From positions 124,001 through 188,000 of the forward strand of contig NZ_FOGC01000002.1 of assembly GCF_900111105.1 (NCBI RefSeq): 64,000 bases of DNA, given 5' to 3'. Within the stretch, counting starts at the first letter, position 1, and the number at the start of each line of letters is the position of its first letter. The position numbers and the translations under genes were made by a program. The DNA is from Rosenbergiella nectarea. Lineage in GTDB: Bacteria > Pseudomonadota > Gammaproteobacteria > Enterobacterales > Enterobacteriaceae. Shown here piece by piece: positions 44,842 through 53,370 of this stretch. The notes below the pieces were generated by a model. The model had not been told where the DNA came from, did not search any database, and was given only the letters and a program-made list of their open reading frames with translations.

Positions 44842-45316
44842 CGCGTTGGCGTTTTTTATAGTCTTTAAGCTGAGCCTGGATCTTTTCCACCGGTGGCGCG
44901 TAGATAAAGCCAAATGAGACACAGTCCTCCTTGCCCCTGACCGCATGATGGAAATGGTGGGCAAGGTAAAGGCGACGCAGATAGCCTTTATGCGGGACAT
45001 AACGAAAAGGCCAGCGCTGATGGACCAATCCATCATGCAAAATAAAGTAGATCACGCCATATAAGGTCATCCCTGCGCCGATCCATTGCAGTGGCCAGAT
45101 CCCATGGCTGCCTGCAAAGATCAGGGCGATAGCGATCCCAGCGAAGACCAGCGCATAAAGATCGTTAACTTCAAAGATCCCGTGGCGTGTCTCATGGTGA
45201 GATTGGTGCCAACCCCAGCCCCAACGATGCATCACATATTTATGCATTGCGGTGGCGACGACCTCCATCACCAGCACCATTACGACGACGATCAGTAGGT
45301 TAATGAACCACGGCAT
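44786..45316 (-). CDS. crtZ: Beta-carotene hydroxylase
   Basis: A membrane di-iron enzyme that adds the 3 and 3' hydroxyls to beta-carotene to give zeaxanthin. 176 residues, with four hydrophobic segments and the histidine clusters HKYVMHR, HQSHHETRH, HDGLVH and HHFHHAV. It is transcribed toward crtB and overlaps its end by 56 bases, as in known Pantoea clusters. The start is the ATG at 45316 with AAGGATTA upstream. Confidence 0.95.
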   Translation of the reverse strand: MPWFINLLIVVVMVLVMEVVATAMHKYVMHRWGWGWHQSHHETRHGIFEVNDLYALVFAGIAIALIFAGSHGIWPLQWIGAGMTLYGVIYFILHDGLVHQRWPFRYVPHKGYLRRLYLAHHFHHAVRGKEDCVSFGFIYAPPVEKIQAQLKDYKKRQRAMAAATKRRNAESSPVND

Positions 45317-45524
45317 TCAGTTAATCCTTGTTAACAGATTATTGTTGGGTCAATTGACCACCCGGCGTTATATTTCCAAGGCTTACCCAGAAATCAGTCG
45401 TCAGAAAATAGCATAGTCAATAAAGTGCCCCATAGCGAGCAGTGCGATGTAATAGTGATTATCATCTCATCGGGTCGCCGGGGCGGCGCACAAATCACCA
45501 AGGGGTATTTATGTTAGTCATGTT

Positions 45525-45884
45525 GTGGTTGGCGCTAAAGATATAGAGATGGCTAAGCGGTTTTATGACGCGATTTTTTCGCATATGCCACTCGACGAGC
45601 AGGGGGTAGATAAATTCGAGCGTCCTTTTTATCGGCAGGGCAAGCAGCGTTTTATTATTACTCACCCCATCAATGGCCAGCCGGCCACAGCGGCGAATGG
45701 CAGCACTATTGGTTTTGAGTTAGGAAGCTGCGAAGCGGTGTATGCTTGGCACCAGGCGGGAGTCACTCATGGCGGGAGCAGCGCTGAGTCAGCACCATAT
45801 GTTCGTGAAGACGGTAAATGTGTCGCTTATTTGCGTGATCCGACTGGGAATAAGCTCTGCGCCTTTTATCAAACGCAAGGGTAG
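45525..45884 (+). CDS. VOC-family (glyoxalase/dioxygenase fold) protein, N-terminus probably frameshifted
   Basis: About 119 residues: VVGAKDIEMAKRFYDAIF, then KQRFIITHPINGQP, GFELGSCEAVYAWHQAG and YLRDPTGNKLCAFYQTQG, the beta-alpha-beta modules of the vicinal-oxygen-chelate fold; the reaction is unknown. The open frame starts at GTG 45525, but the expected N-terminus MFSHVVVGAKD appears 14 bases earlier: ATGTTAGTCAT has AGGGG before it and would be in frame if one T were added in TT. So the annotated start is probably a rescue within a frameshifted gene, or the read is wrong. Confidence 0.7.
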   Translation: MVGAKDIEMAKRFYDAIFSHMPLDEQGVDKFERPFYRQGKQRFIITHPINGQPATAANGSTIGFELGSCEAVYAWHQAGVTHGGSSAESAPYVREDGKCVAYLRDPTGNKLCAFYQTQG

Positions 45885-45925
45885 TGTGTCGACACGCCCT
45901 CCTGTCGAGACGGGCGTGTCCAATA

Positions 45926-46339
45926 CTACTTTTTATCGAGAGAGTAAGGCCCTGCACCGGTCACCGATAGCAATAACAGCCCGCCAATAATACTGATATT
46001 TTTGTAGAAATTAATTTCCGCGGCCATCTGTTCTGCGCCACTCATCGACCAGAAAGGATGGCCGATAATCGCCGTTGCCAAGGTGTAGATCGCCAGAATA
46101 ATTGCGATGGGCCGAGTAAAGAATCCCAGCATAATCGCCAATCCTGCAAAGAATTCGAGTACTACCGCAATTAGGGCGGCAACTGTCGGCAAGGGTGTCC
46201 CTAATACCTGCATATAATTGACGGTGCCGCCGAAATGAATCAGTTTTTGATAGCCAAAAATGACAAATAACAGCATCAGTAAGACTCGGGCGATGAGTAG
46301 CACGCTAGGCTGCTGTTTAGTAAAAGTGAAATATTGCAT
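45926..46339 (-). CDS. DoxX-family membrane protein
   Basis: A 137-residue protein with four membrane helices: RVLLMLLFVIFGYQKLIHFGG, VAALIAVVLEFFAGLAIMLGFF, IAIILAIYTLATAIIGHPF and a last helix ending YSLDKK. This is the DoxX fold; some members help to handle redox stress, others are of unknown function. The ATG at 46339 follows GAGGA. It diverges from a LysR regulator, which very probably controls it. Confidence 0.82.
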   Translation of the reverse strand: MQYFTFTKQQPSVLLIARVLLMLLFVIFGYQKLIHFGGTVNYMQVLGTPLPTVAALIAVVLEFFAGLAIMLGFFTRPIAIILAIYTLATAIIGHPFWSMSGAEQMAAEINFYKNISIIGGLLLLSVTGAGPYSLDKK

Positions 46340-46383
46340 GGAAATCCTCATTATTTATCTCGCGGTCATTGATAGCGCAGACT

Positions 46384-46393
46384 CTAGCGCTAG
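46384..46393. promoter_or_regulatory. Palindrome between doxX and the LysR gene
   Basis: CTAGCGCTAG, with a second half-copy TAGCGC about 14 bases to its left. It lies between the two divergent starts, where a LysR-type binding site should be. Role inferred. Confidence 0.3.
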
Positions 46394-46450
46394 CAGTGGA
46401 TGGAATAAATGGCTAAAATGAGTAAGATAATTTCATTTTTGGGATAATAG

Positions 46451-47341
46451 ATGCGCGTTGATGCTAACGATTTGCTGCTCTTTACGCGTATTGCGGAGGA
46501 CGGCAGTTTTACCAAAGCCGCTGACCGTCTCGATTTTCCAGCCTCTACCTTGTCCCGGCGCATTGCCGCACTGGAGCAGCAGCTGGGTGAGCGGTTATTT
46601 ATTCGTACCACACGGAAAATGACCATTACCCCTTTCGGGCAAGCGATACTTAGGCATACCCAACAGATCGCTGCAGAGATTACGGCAATCGATGCGTTAA
46701 TCGAGCACCGAAGCATCGTGCCTAGCGGGAAGTTACGGGTCTCTCTGCCTGGGGATTTCACCCAAGCACTGATCAGCGAATTTTTGGCGGATTTTATTGA
46801 CGACTATCCGCAGATTACCCTGGATATTGATGTGTCGCAGCGGCGGGTCGACATGATCGCTGAAGGCTTTGATCTGGCCTTGAGGATTGGGGCCTTAGCC
46901 GACGATGCCTCGCTCGCCGCGCGATTATTAGGGCATTTCGAATTGGGGCTTTATGCGGCACCCCGCTATTTGCATCACGCAGCAAAAATACGCCAACCGG
47001 GCGATCTGCTCGCCCATCCTTTGCTCCGTCTACACAGTGATAATACGCCATTGAACTTATCTAGCGGTCAGCAACAATGGCAGGGGGAATTAGCCACTAA
47101 AACCTTGGCAAATTCTCCCAATATCCTGGTTAATCTTGCACTACGCGGCGCGGGAGTCACTCGGATTGCCGCCCATTCTGTACAACATTATGTTGAATCA
47201 GGAGAGTTAATCCGGGTGTTGCCTGAGTGGCAGAGTAAAAAACGCCCGGTATGGGTAGTGTTTCCTGCGACACGATTGATGCCGTCACGTACCCGTATTT
47301 TTATTGATAGCCTCGTCAGGCGTTTTGAGCAGTTGAGTTAA
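46451..47341 (+). CDS. LysR-type transcriptional regulator
   Basis: A 296-residue regulator with the N-terminal winged helix (DLLLFTRIAEDGSFTKAADRL, then STLSRRIAALEQQLGERLF) and a C-terminal periplasmic-binding-type effector domain (about 90-290). It is divergent to the DoxX gene with 111 bases between the starts, the usual position for a LysR regulator of its neighbour. The effector is unknown. Confidence 0.9.
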   Translation: MRVDANDLLLFTRIAEDGSFTKAADRLDFPASTLSRRIAALEQQLGERLFIRTTRKMTITPFGQAILRHTQQIAAEITAIDALIEHRSIVPSGKLRVSLPGDFTQALISEFLADFIDDYPQITLDIDVSQRRVDMIAEGFDLALRIGALADDASLAARLLGHFELGLYAAPRYLHHAAKIRQPGDLLAHPLLRLHSDNTPLNLSSGQQQWQGELATKTLANSPNILVNLALRGAGVTRIAAHSVQHYVESGELIRVLPEWQSKKRPVWVVFPATRLMPSRTRIFIDSLVRRFEQLS

Positions 47342-47658
47342 TGCCCCTCGTGGGATAAGCCGAATAATAGGCCTCTACCCAAACGGGACTTAGTTAATCC
47401 AATTTATGAAGAGTAACCTGCGAAGAATATATCGGAGCGATTTTATCGGCAGGATTGAATAATATTATAAGAATATTTCATAAAATATGCAGATAATATC
47501 CATAATGATTAATTACGAGTGCGCTAAAAATTAAGCGTTAATGTTAGCGTTTCACTACCCGATAGAATCACCCAACAACTACTAATAATGAGTGAGGTAG
47601 TGCTTAAAAAAATATTATACTATTCCTGTATCTAGGATTACCTAAAAGGAATTAGTGT
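47342..47658. other. Gap between the LysR gene and the toxin-like gene, no gene seen
   Basis: About 317 AT-rich bases. No ORF or known site could be supported; it should carry the promoter of the gene at 47659. Confidence 0.4.
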
Positions 47659-48339
47659 ATGACGACAGAACTCCTCTTAAAGGAAGCACCCGGCTATTTT
47701 TATCATTTCTCGTCTAAATTGCCTGTCGGGGAATTTTTTGAAATCCGCCCTCGGATCTTACCTGATAATGCAAACCCTATTACGGATGATGAAAGCGGAA
47801 TGTGTATCGGCTATTCCGTTTCACAGGCTCCCGGTTTATGGCGTATTTATGATGCCGAAGGCGTCTTAATTACACTCGAAGAAGCACCGTTAGAATCACC
47901 TTTCATTGATCCACTCGATATCACGCTCCTTGCCGCCGGTGTTTTTCGCGTATTGTTGGCGGGCAGGTCGTTTTTACAAAGCGGGGCGAGAACGGCAATA
48001 ACCGTAAGACTTAGCCAGAGCACAGTCAGCTTACTGCGTGGTCGGTTAAAGCTGGGATTATCCGGCCGTAATCTAAAAATGACAGAAACCGCCGCCAAGC
48101 ACATGTATAATCCTGGACGCTATGTGCCTTTACAACTTCAGGAAAAAGCGATTCGTTATGGTCGTAGAATGCCTGATCCGCAGAGAAAAGCTGGGTATTT
48201 TCGTTACGAACATGGAATGTATAGACTGATTGAAGATAAGGTTAATAAAACCTATACCTATAAGAAATACACTCTTGAAGTGATCGTCAGAGAGAAAGAT
48301 TGGACAATTAGCCATTTGTTGCTAAACGCTCATCTTTAA
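47659..48339 (+). CDS. Orphan protein resembling a polymorphic-toxin effector
   Basis: A 226-residue protein with no signal peptide. Three parts are visible: an N-terminal soluble domain (about 1-90), a short hydrophobic stretch (ITLLAAGVFRVLLAG at about 88-102) leading into a basic region, and a C-terminal domain (about 140-226) with MYNPGRYVPLQLQEKAIRYG, RRMPDPQRKAGYFRYE, a charged YTYKKYTLEVIVREKDWTISH core and a final hydrophobic end. That C-terminal block reminds me of domains at the ends of CdiA, Rhs or PAAR-linked toxins. No immunity gene, PAAR or Rhs neighbour is seen. AAAGGAAT precedes the ATG. The family name and activity are not known to me. Confidence 0.55.
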   Translation: MTTELLLKEAPGYFYHFSSKLPVGEFFEIRPRILPDNANPITDDESGMCIGYSVSQAPGLWRIYDAEGVLITLEEAPLESPFIDPLDITLLAAGVFRVLLAGRSFLQSGARTAITVRLSQSTVSLLRGRLKLGLSGRNLKMTETAAKHMYNPGRYVPLQLQEKAIRYGRRMPDPQRKAGYFRYEHGMYRLIEDKVNKTYTYKKYTLEVIVREKDWTISHLLLNAHL

Positions 48340-48769
48340 CTCTTAGCAAAGTGCCACGGTCATTACGAAAGCTGTTTAGCATGGGGATGCAAAGCACACT
48401 TAACCTCAAGCCTTTTAGCGGAAAACCCTCGTAGGAGTCTATTTTTTCGACGCATCGATAGCCTGATAATAAAAACTGATCGCTCTTATCTCCTTATAAT
48501 GACCACTAAAAGCCACCCAGTGAGAAAGTTTGTCTTACCCTCCTAGGCAACTCGATATTTCACTGCATGCCAATCAATCCCTCGAAGCTCTACGCCTTTA
48601 TGGCTATTTTTCCATCACTTTTAACCCAAAAAGCATAGAGGGTTAAGGCTTGTTCTAAATCAATTCCGAAATGATATTTCCCTCCCTTCATTTACTGCCT
48701 AAAATAGAGAGAGTGGCTATCGATAACGATAGCGTTAATTTTTTAACTCATTTCTATGGAAGGTGGACT
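48340..48769. other. Gap upstream of the ABC permease, no gene seen
   Basis: About 430 bases. A frame from 48671 runs into the permease but is probably the leader; a GTG at 48770 is preferred. Otherwise nothing recognised. Confidence 0.35.
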
Positions 48770-49441
48770 GTGCCAGATTGGCTTAATCTTGCCGCGGAAT
48801 CATTCTGGCCGATGCTACATGCCGGATTGACCTTTACGATACCCCTAACGCTGCTGGCCTTTGTGCTGGGCTTATCGCTCGGTTTCTTAGTGGCACTCGC
48901 CCGCTTGTACGGGCCAAAGCCACTACAATATTTCGTGCGCTTTTATGTCTGGTTATTCCGAGGCACCCCACTGTTAGTGCAGCTTTTCTTAATTTTTTAT
49001 GCCTTACCCAGTGTCGGGATCACGATCTCTGCCTTTCCGGCAGCGGTGATCGGCTTTAGCCTGAATATCGGTGCTTACTCCTCTGAGATTATCCGCGCGA
49101 CCATTAAATCCGTTCCGGTCAGCCAGTGGGAAGCCGCGCACTCTATTGGGATGAGTTGGCGGCAAGCATTGGTACGGATTATCCTGCCACAAGCCGCCAG
49201 AATTGCGGTCCCCCCCCTGTCGAATACCTTTATTTCATTAGTGAAAGATACCTCGTTGGCGTCGGTGATCACTGTACCTGAGATGTTCTTAGCCGCGCAG
49301 CGTATTGCCGCAGTGACCTACCAGCCATTGATTCTGTATATCGAAGCGGCGCTTATCTATCTATTTTTCAGTACGATTCTCTCGGCATTACAAAATAAGC
49401 TTGAAAAGCATTTCTCACGTGAAACCGTGACAGGAGGTTAG
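48770..49441 (+). CDS. Amino acid ABC transporter permease (cystine-transport type, TcyL/YecS-like)
   Basis: An inner membrane permease of 223 residues with about five helices. The hydrophobic core and EAA-loop (SVPVSQWEAAHSIGMSWRQAL, then ILPQAARIAVPPLSNTFISLVKDTSLASV) match the polar amino acid family and most closely, by recall, YecS/TcyL. GTG at 48770 has GGAAGG six bases upstream and fits the size; the frame upstream is open to 48671. First of three ABC genes that run with little spacing. Confidence 0.82.
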   Translation: MPDWLNLAAESFWPMLHAGLTFTIPLTLLAFVLGLSLGFLVALARLYGPKPLQYFVRFYVWLFRGTPLLVQLFLIFYALPSVGITISAFPAAVIGFSLNIGAYSSEIIRATIKSVPVSQWEAAHSIGMSWRQALVRIILPQAARIAVPPLSNTFISLVKDTSLASVITVPEMFLAAQRIAAVTYQPLILYIEAALIYLFFSTILSALQNKLEKHFSRETVTGG

Positions 49442-49445
49442 CGAG

Positions 49446-50210
49446 ATGATTTCACTACAGGGAATTAATAAATATTTTCAGGATAACCATGTCCTGAAGG
49501 ACATTAGCCTGACTCTTCCGAAAGGGTCGGTTACCGCATTAATTGGCCCTTCAGGGAGTGGCAAAAGTACCTTACTACGGTGCGCTAACCTGCTTGAAAT
49601 TCCTCAGTCTGGCCAGATGCAACTGGGTGACGAAAAACTGGTCTTTACTCAGAAGCCCCCGCGTTCGCGCGATATTCATAAAATTAGCCGACAAACGGGG
49701 ATGGTATTTCAAAACTTCGCCTTGTTCCCCCATAAAACCGTCATTGAAAATATTACGGAAGGGCTGATTATCGTGCATCGCATGCCAAAAGCCGAAGCGA
49801 TAGCTCGAGCGGAGGCTCTACTCGATAAAGTGGGCCTCTCACATAAACGTAATGTATTGCCTGCAACCTTATCGGGTGGGCAGCAACAACGGGTAGCCAT
49901 TGCCCGGGCACTGGCTCCCTCACCGCAAGTCCTATTATGCGATGAGCCCACTTCAGCGTTAGATCCTGAATTAGCGGCGGAAGTGGTGGCGGTACTCCGC
50001 CAGTTAGCCAATGAAGGGACGACAATGCTGATGGCGACACACGACCTGCGGTTAGCCGCCTCGGTTGCCAATCAAACGATTTTCCTTGAAGCGGGGGAGA
50101 TCGTCGAGACTGCGGATTCGGCAACCCTTTTCCATTCCCCACATAAAGCACGTACGGCAGAGTATATAGCCACCTTAACGGAAGGTCTGCCCGCGGGCAG
50201 CCCGACTTAA
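49446..50210 (+). CDS. Amino acid ABC transporter ATPase (TcyN/YecC-like)
   Basis: The 254-residue ATPase of the same transporter: Walker A GPSGSGKSTLLR, Q-loop GMVFQNFALFPHKT, signature LSGGQQQRVAIARAL, Walker B VLLCDEPTSALDP and the switch His in MATHDL. It follows the permease with four bases between stop and start. Family and gene order suggest cystine or a related sulfur compound. Confidence 0.85.
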   Translation: MISLQGINKYFQDNHVLKDISLTLPKGSVTALIGPSGSGKSTLLRCANLLEIPQSGQMQLGDEKLVFTQKPPRSRDIHKISRQTGMVFQNFALFPHKTVIENITEGLIIVHRMPKAEAIARAEALLDKVGLSHKRNVLPATLSGGQQQRVAIARALAPSPQVLLCDEPTSALDPELAAEVVAVLRQLANEGTTMLMATHDLRLAASVANQTIFLEAGEIVETADSATLFHSPHKARTAEYIATLTEGLPAGSPT

Positions 50211-50226
50211 TTTACCAGGAGTCGTC

Positions 50227-50997
50227 ATGAAAAAAAATTATCTAGCAGTAGCCGCCATGTTAGTGCCTCTCGGATTTGCCAGTTCAGCGATGGCGGATAC
50301 CCTTGCCAACGTGAAATCGTCCGGCCAGTTAAAGATTGGTACAGAAGGCACTTATGCGCCTTTTACCTTTCATACCATTTCGGGCGATCTGACTGGCTTT
50401 GATGTCGAGATCGGTGAAGCGATTGCTAAACAACTCAAAGTGAAACCTGTCTTTGTCGAAAGTAAGTGGGACGGCCTTATCGCTGGCTTGGATGCAAAAC
50501 GCTACGATGTGGTGATCAATGAAGTCGGCATTAGCCCAGAGCGCCAGAAGAAATATGGGTTCTCTGCACCCTATATTGCCTCCAAAGCGGTGCTGGTTGT
50601 GAAAAGTGATAACGACACGATTCATCAATTTAGTGATCTAAAAGGGAAGAACTCCGCCCAATCACTGACCAGTAACTATGCGCAAATTGCTCGTCAATAT
50701 GGTGCGCAGTTAGTGAATACTGATGGCTTCAACCAAGCGGTTGATTTAGTGGTACAAGGCCGTGCAGACGCCACGGTTAACGATAACCTCTCTTACCTCG
50801 ACTTCAAAAAGCACCTCGCCAATGCCCCAGTGAAAGTGGTGGCTTCGGAAGATAACGCAAGCGCATCGGGTGTATTAATGCGTAAGGACGATACGTCATT
50901 ACAAACCGCAATTAATACTGCCTTGGCTGAACTGAAAAAAGACGGGACTTATCAGAAAATCTCTCAGAAATATTTCGGAGCAGATGTCTCGCACTAG
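50227..50997 (+). CDS. Periplasmic amino acid-binding protein (cystine-type, TcyJ/FliY-like)
   Basis: A 256-residue solute-binding protein with a signal peptide (about 1-23, ending AMA). The family 3 core is visible: LKIGTEGTYAPFTFH, GFDVEIGEAIAKQL, SKWDGLIAGLDAKRYDVVINEVGISPERQK. The motif set resembles the cystine binders TcyJ/K and FliY; the true ligand is not proven. It ends the ABC operon just before a hairpin at 51007. Confidence 0.82.
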   Translation: MKKNYLAVAAMLVPLGFASSAMADTLANVKSSGQLKIGTEGTYAPFTFHTISGDLTGFDVEIGEAIAKQLKVKPVFVESKWDGLIAGLDAKRYDVVINEVGISPERQKKYGFSAPYIASKAVLVVKSDNDTIHQFSDLKGKNSAQSLTSNYAQIARQYGAQLVNTDGFNQAVDLVVQGRADATVNDNLSYLDFKKHLANAPVKVVASEDNASASGVLMRKDDTSLQTAINTALAELKKDGTYQKISQKYFGADVSH

Positions 50998-51006
50998 CCT
51001 GAACAT

Positions 51007-51025
51007 TGCCCCCCACTGGGGGGCA
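51007..51025. terminator. GC-rich hairpin between convergent genes
   Basis: TGCCCCCC, ACT, GGGGGGCA: a perfect eight-base stem 9 bases after the binding-protein stop and just before the end of the convergent M20 gene, so it could end both transcripts. T runs are very short. Confidence 0.6.
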
Positions 51026-52174
51026 TTACCCTGCGCGGTGTGAGGTTAATCCAGCGATGGCGAAATCGGCCAAATACTGTGCGGTAGGGAGCAGCACCTG
51101 ATCGTTTATCCTGAAGGCTGGGTGGTGCAGGGGATGCTTCTCTCCGGTACCGACCATCATAAAAGCGCCTGGCGTTCGCTGCAGATAATAGGCGAAATCT
51201 TCGCCAATCGGACTGGCATCGACCTCTTTGGCAATCAAGCCACTCTTTGTCGCTTGTGCTAAGGCGAAAGCCGCCCAATGTGAATCGTTCACCACCGAAG
51301 GGGGGCCTGCCTGCCAATCGAGATCAATCTCTACGTCAAACGCGGCAGCAAATCCCACGACTATCTGTTGAAAACGTTGTTCAATCACCTGTCGCGCTTG
51401 AGCGGAAAAGCTTCTTACCGTCCCTTCTAACCACGCTTTATCGGGAATAATGTTCCACGCGCTGCCGCTATGAAACTGGGTAATAGACACGACGGCGTTA
51501 TCCGCCGACGAGGTATTGCGGCTAATAATGGTTTGTAGGCTTGAGACCAATTGACTGGCGATAACAATGGGGTCGACACTCTGCTCGGGTTTTGCCGCAT
51601 GGCTCCCGATACCTTGTACGCTAATGGCAAAACGATCTACCGCCGCGGTTAACGGGCCAGCTTTACAGCCAATGGTTCCTGCCGGGAGTGAGGGATCGTT
51701 ATGGATACCGACTATCGCAAAGGCATCATCCAGCGCACCCGTCGCGAGAATGTCTTGCGCGCCAACACCCACTTCTTCGGCGGCCTGAAATAAAATACGG
51801 ACTCGCCCCACCAGCTGCGCCTCTTGTTGCTTTAAAAGGATCGCCGCGCCCAGCGCGGCGGCACTATGAAAATCATGACCACAGGCATGCATGATCCCCG
51901 GGTGTTCTGAGCGGAAACTGACATCAGCTTGCTCCTCTATCGGTAGCGCATCAATATCCGAGCGAATAACGAATAGCGGCCCGTCTACCGGACCCACTTC
52001 GGCGACTAACCCCGTGTTGAGTGGTAAATCGAGGATACGTATTTGGTGGTGGTCGAGTTGCTGGCGAATACGGCGGGTGGTTTCTACTTCTTGTGTCGAA
52101 AGCTCCGGGAAGCGATGAAGTTCGTGGCGAAAATCGGTTAGGTAAGCCGCAAATTCCTCAGTGTTTAACGACAT
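51026..52174 (-). CDS. M20 amidohydrolase (N-acyl amino acid deacylase type)
   Basis: A 382-residue zinc aminoacylase. The metal ligands are in HACGHDFHSA near 99, PAEEVGVGA near 130 and the lid domain GSHAAKP near 195; the final His in HPLHHPAF near 340 completes the site. Family members remove acyl groups from N-acyl amino acids (in Bacillus, SndA deacylates N-acetylcysteine). It lies convergent to the cystine-type ABC transporter. Confidence 0.85.
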   Translation of the reverse strand: MSLNTEEFAAYLTDFRHELHRFPELSTQEVETTRRIRQQLDHHQIRILDLPLNTGLVAEVGPVDGPLFVIRSDIDALPIEEQADVSFRSEHPGIMHACGHDFHSAAALGAAILLKQQEAQLVGRVRILFQAAEEVGVGAQDILATGALDDAFAIVGIHNDPSLPAGTIGCKAGPLTAAVDRFAISVQGIGSHAAKPEQSVDPIVIASQLVSSLQTIISRNTSSADNAVVSITQFHSGSAWNIIPDKAWLEGTVRSFSAQARQVIEQRFQQIVVGFAAAFDVEIDLDWQAGPPSVVNDSHWAAFALAQATKSGLIAKEVDASPIGEDFAYYLQRTPGAFMMVGTGEKHPLHHPAFRINDQVLLPTAQYLADFAIAGLTSHRAG

Positions 52175-52439
52175 TAAATCAGCCTTATTGTGGGTACGAA
52201 TCGGGATGGAAGAGTTTGAGCCTATCAGTAATCGTTTCTTTTGTTAAAAAACGATAAGCGAAAAGCTTAGTCATAATAAATATAAGCCCAAGGCATCACG
52301 GTATCCGGCATCCTTGGCCTTATCGTGAATACAGGTTCACGTATTTCTCTTGCATCAGCCTCGAAGATTCATTAGATTTATTTGGATGTCTAGATGCCTA
52401 CACTTCCAATCATAGCCGCCACTGCCTTTAAGGAACCCG

Positions 52440-53243
52440 ATGCGTCACCTAAAATTATTGTCATTAGTCGTTGCGAGCTGCCTACTCGCTGCCTGCGACA
52501 AAGCACCAGAAGATATGTCTCAAATTAAAGTGGGGGTAATCACCGGGGCGGAAGAGCAAGTCGCTGAAGTGGCCAAGCAGGTCGCTAAACAGAAATACGG
52601 TTTAACAGTAGAGTTGGTCAGTTTCAGTGGGTCGATACTGCCCAATGATGCAACGAATCATGGCGAGCTGGATGCCAACGTCTTTCAACACCGACCTTTC
52701 TTGGCACAAGATAATGCCGCGCATGGCTATCATCTGGTGGCGGTAGGGAATACCTTCGTTTTCCCGATTGCCGCCTATTCTCGTCATATTCATTCTGTGA
52801 CACAGCTGAAGGATTATGCCACGGTGGCGGTTCCCAACGATCCGACTAACTTAGGGCGGGCGTTACTGCTATTAGAAAAGCAGGGGCTACTTACCTTAGC
52901 GCCAGGCAAAGGACTTTTGCCAACAACATTAGATATTACTCAAAATCCCCGTCATCTGACTATTCTGCAGTTAGAGGGGGCGCAGTTACCGCACGTACTG
53001 GATGATCCTAAGGTGGCGATCGCCATTATCAGTACGACCTATATCCAACAAACCGGGCTGTCACCCCTGCGCGATAACTTATTTATCGAAGACAAGCACT
53101 CTCCTTATGTCAATATTGTCGTCAGCCGTGACGATAACCGCCAAGCGAAAAACGTACAGGAATTTGTGAGGGCTTATCAGTCACTTGAAGTGGCCAAGGC
53201 CGCAGAAACCTTATTTAAAGGCGGTGCGATTCCTGGATGGTAA
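52440..53243 (+). CDS. MetQ/NlpA-family lipoprotein
   Basis: A 267-residue lipoprotein: signal peptide with lipobox LLAAC at Cys19, then IKVGVITGAEEQVAEVA, LDANVFQHRPFLA, VAVPNDPTNLGRALLLLEKQGL and DPKVAIAIISTTYIQQ, the normal pattern of the methionine-binding NlpA/MetQ family. No permease or ATPase of the MetNI type lies beside it. It may work with the nearby ABC transporter or act as an orphan binder; the ligand is not shown. Confidence 0.85.
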   Translation: MRHLKLLSLVVASCLLAACDKAPEDMSQIKVGVITGAEEQVAEVAKQVAKQKYGLTVELVSFSGSILPNDATNHGELDANVFQHRPFLAQDNAAHGYHLVAVGNTFVFPIAAYSRHIHSVTQLKDYATVAVPNDPTNLGRALLLLEKQGLLTLAPGKGLLPTTLDITQNPRHLTILQLEGAQLPHVLDDPKVAIAIISTTYIQQTGLSPLRDNLFIEDKHSPYVNIVVSRDDNRQAKNVQEFVRAYQSLEVAKAAETLFKGGAIPGW

Positions 53244-53370
53244 TTTTCCAGATAAAGACTTAAAAATTGATTTTAGTACTTTTTAAAACGCTCTTAATGA
53301 TGCTAGATTGTCAAAGTAAGTAAAACTTACCTATAAAAATTCATATAAATTTACATAATAGGCAGACACA

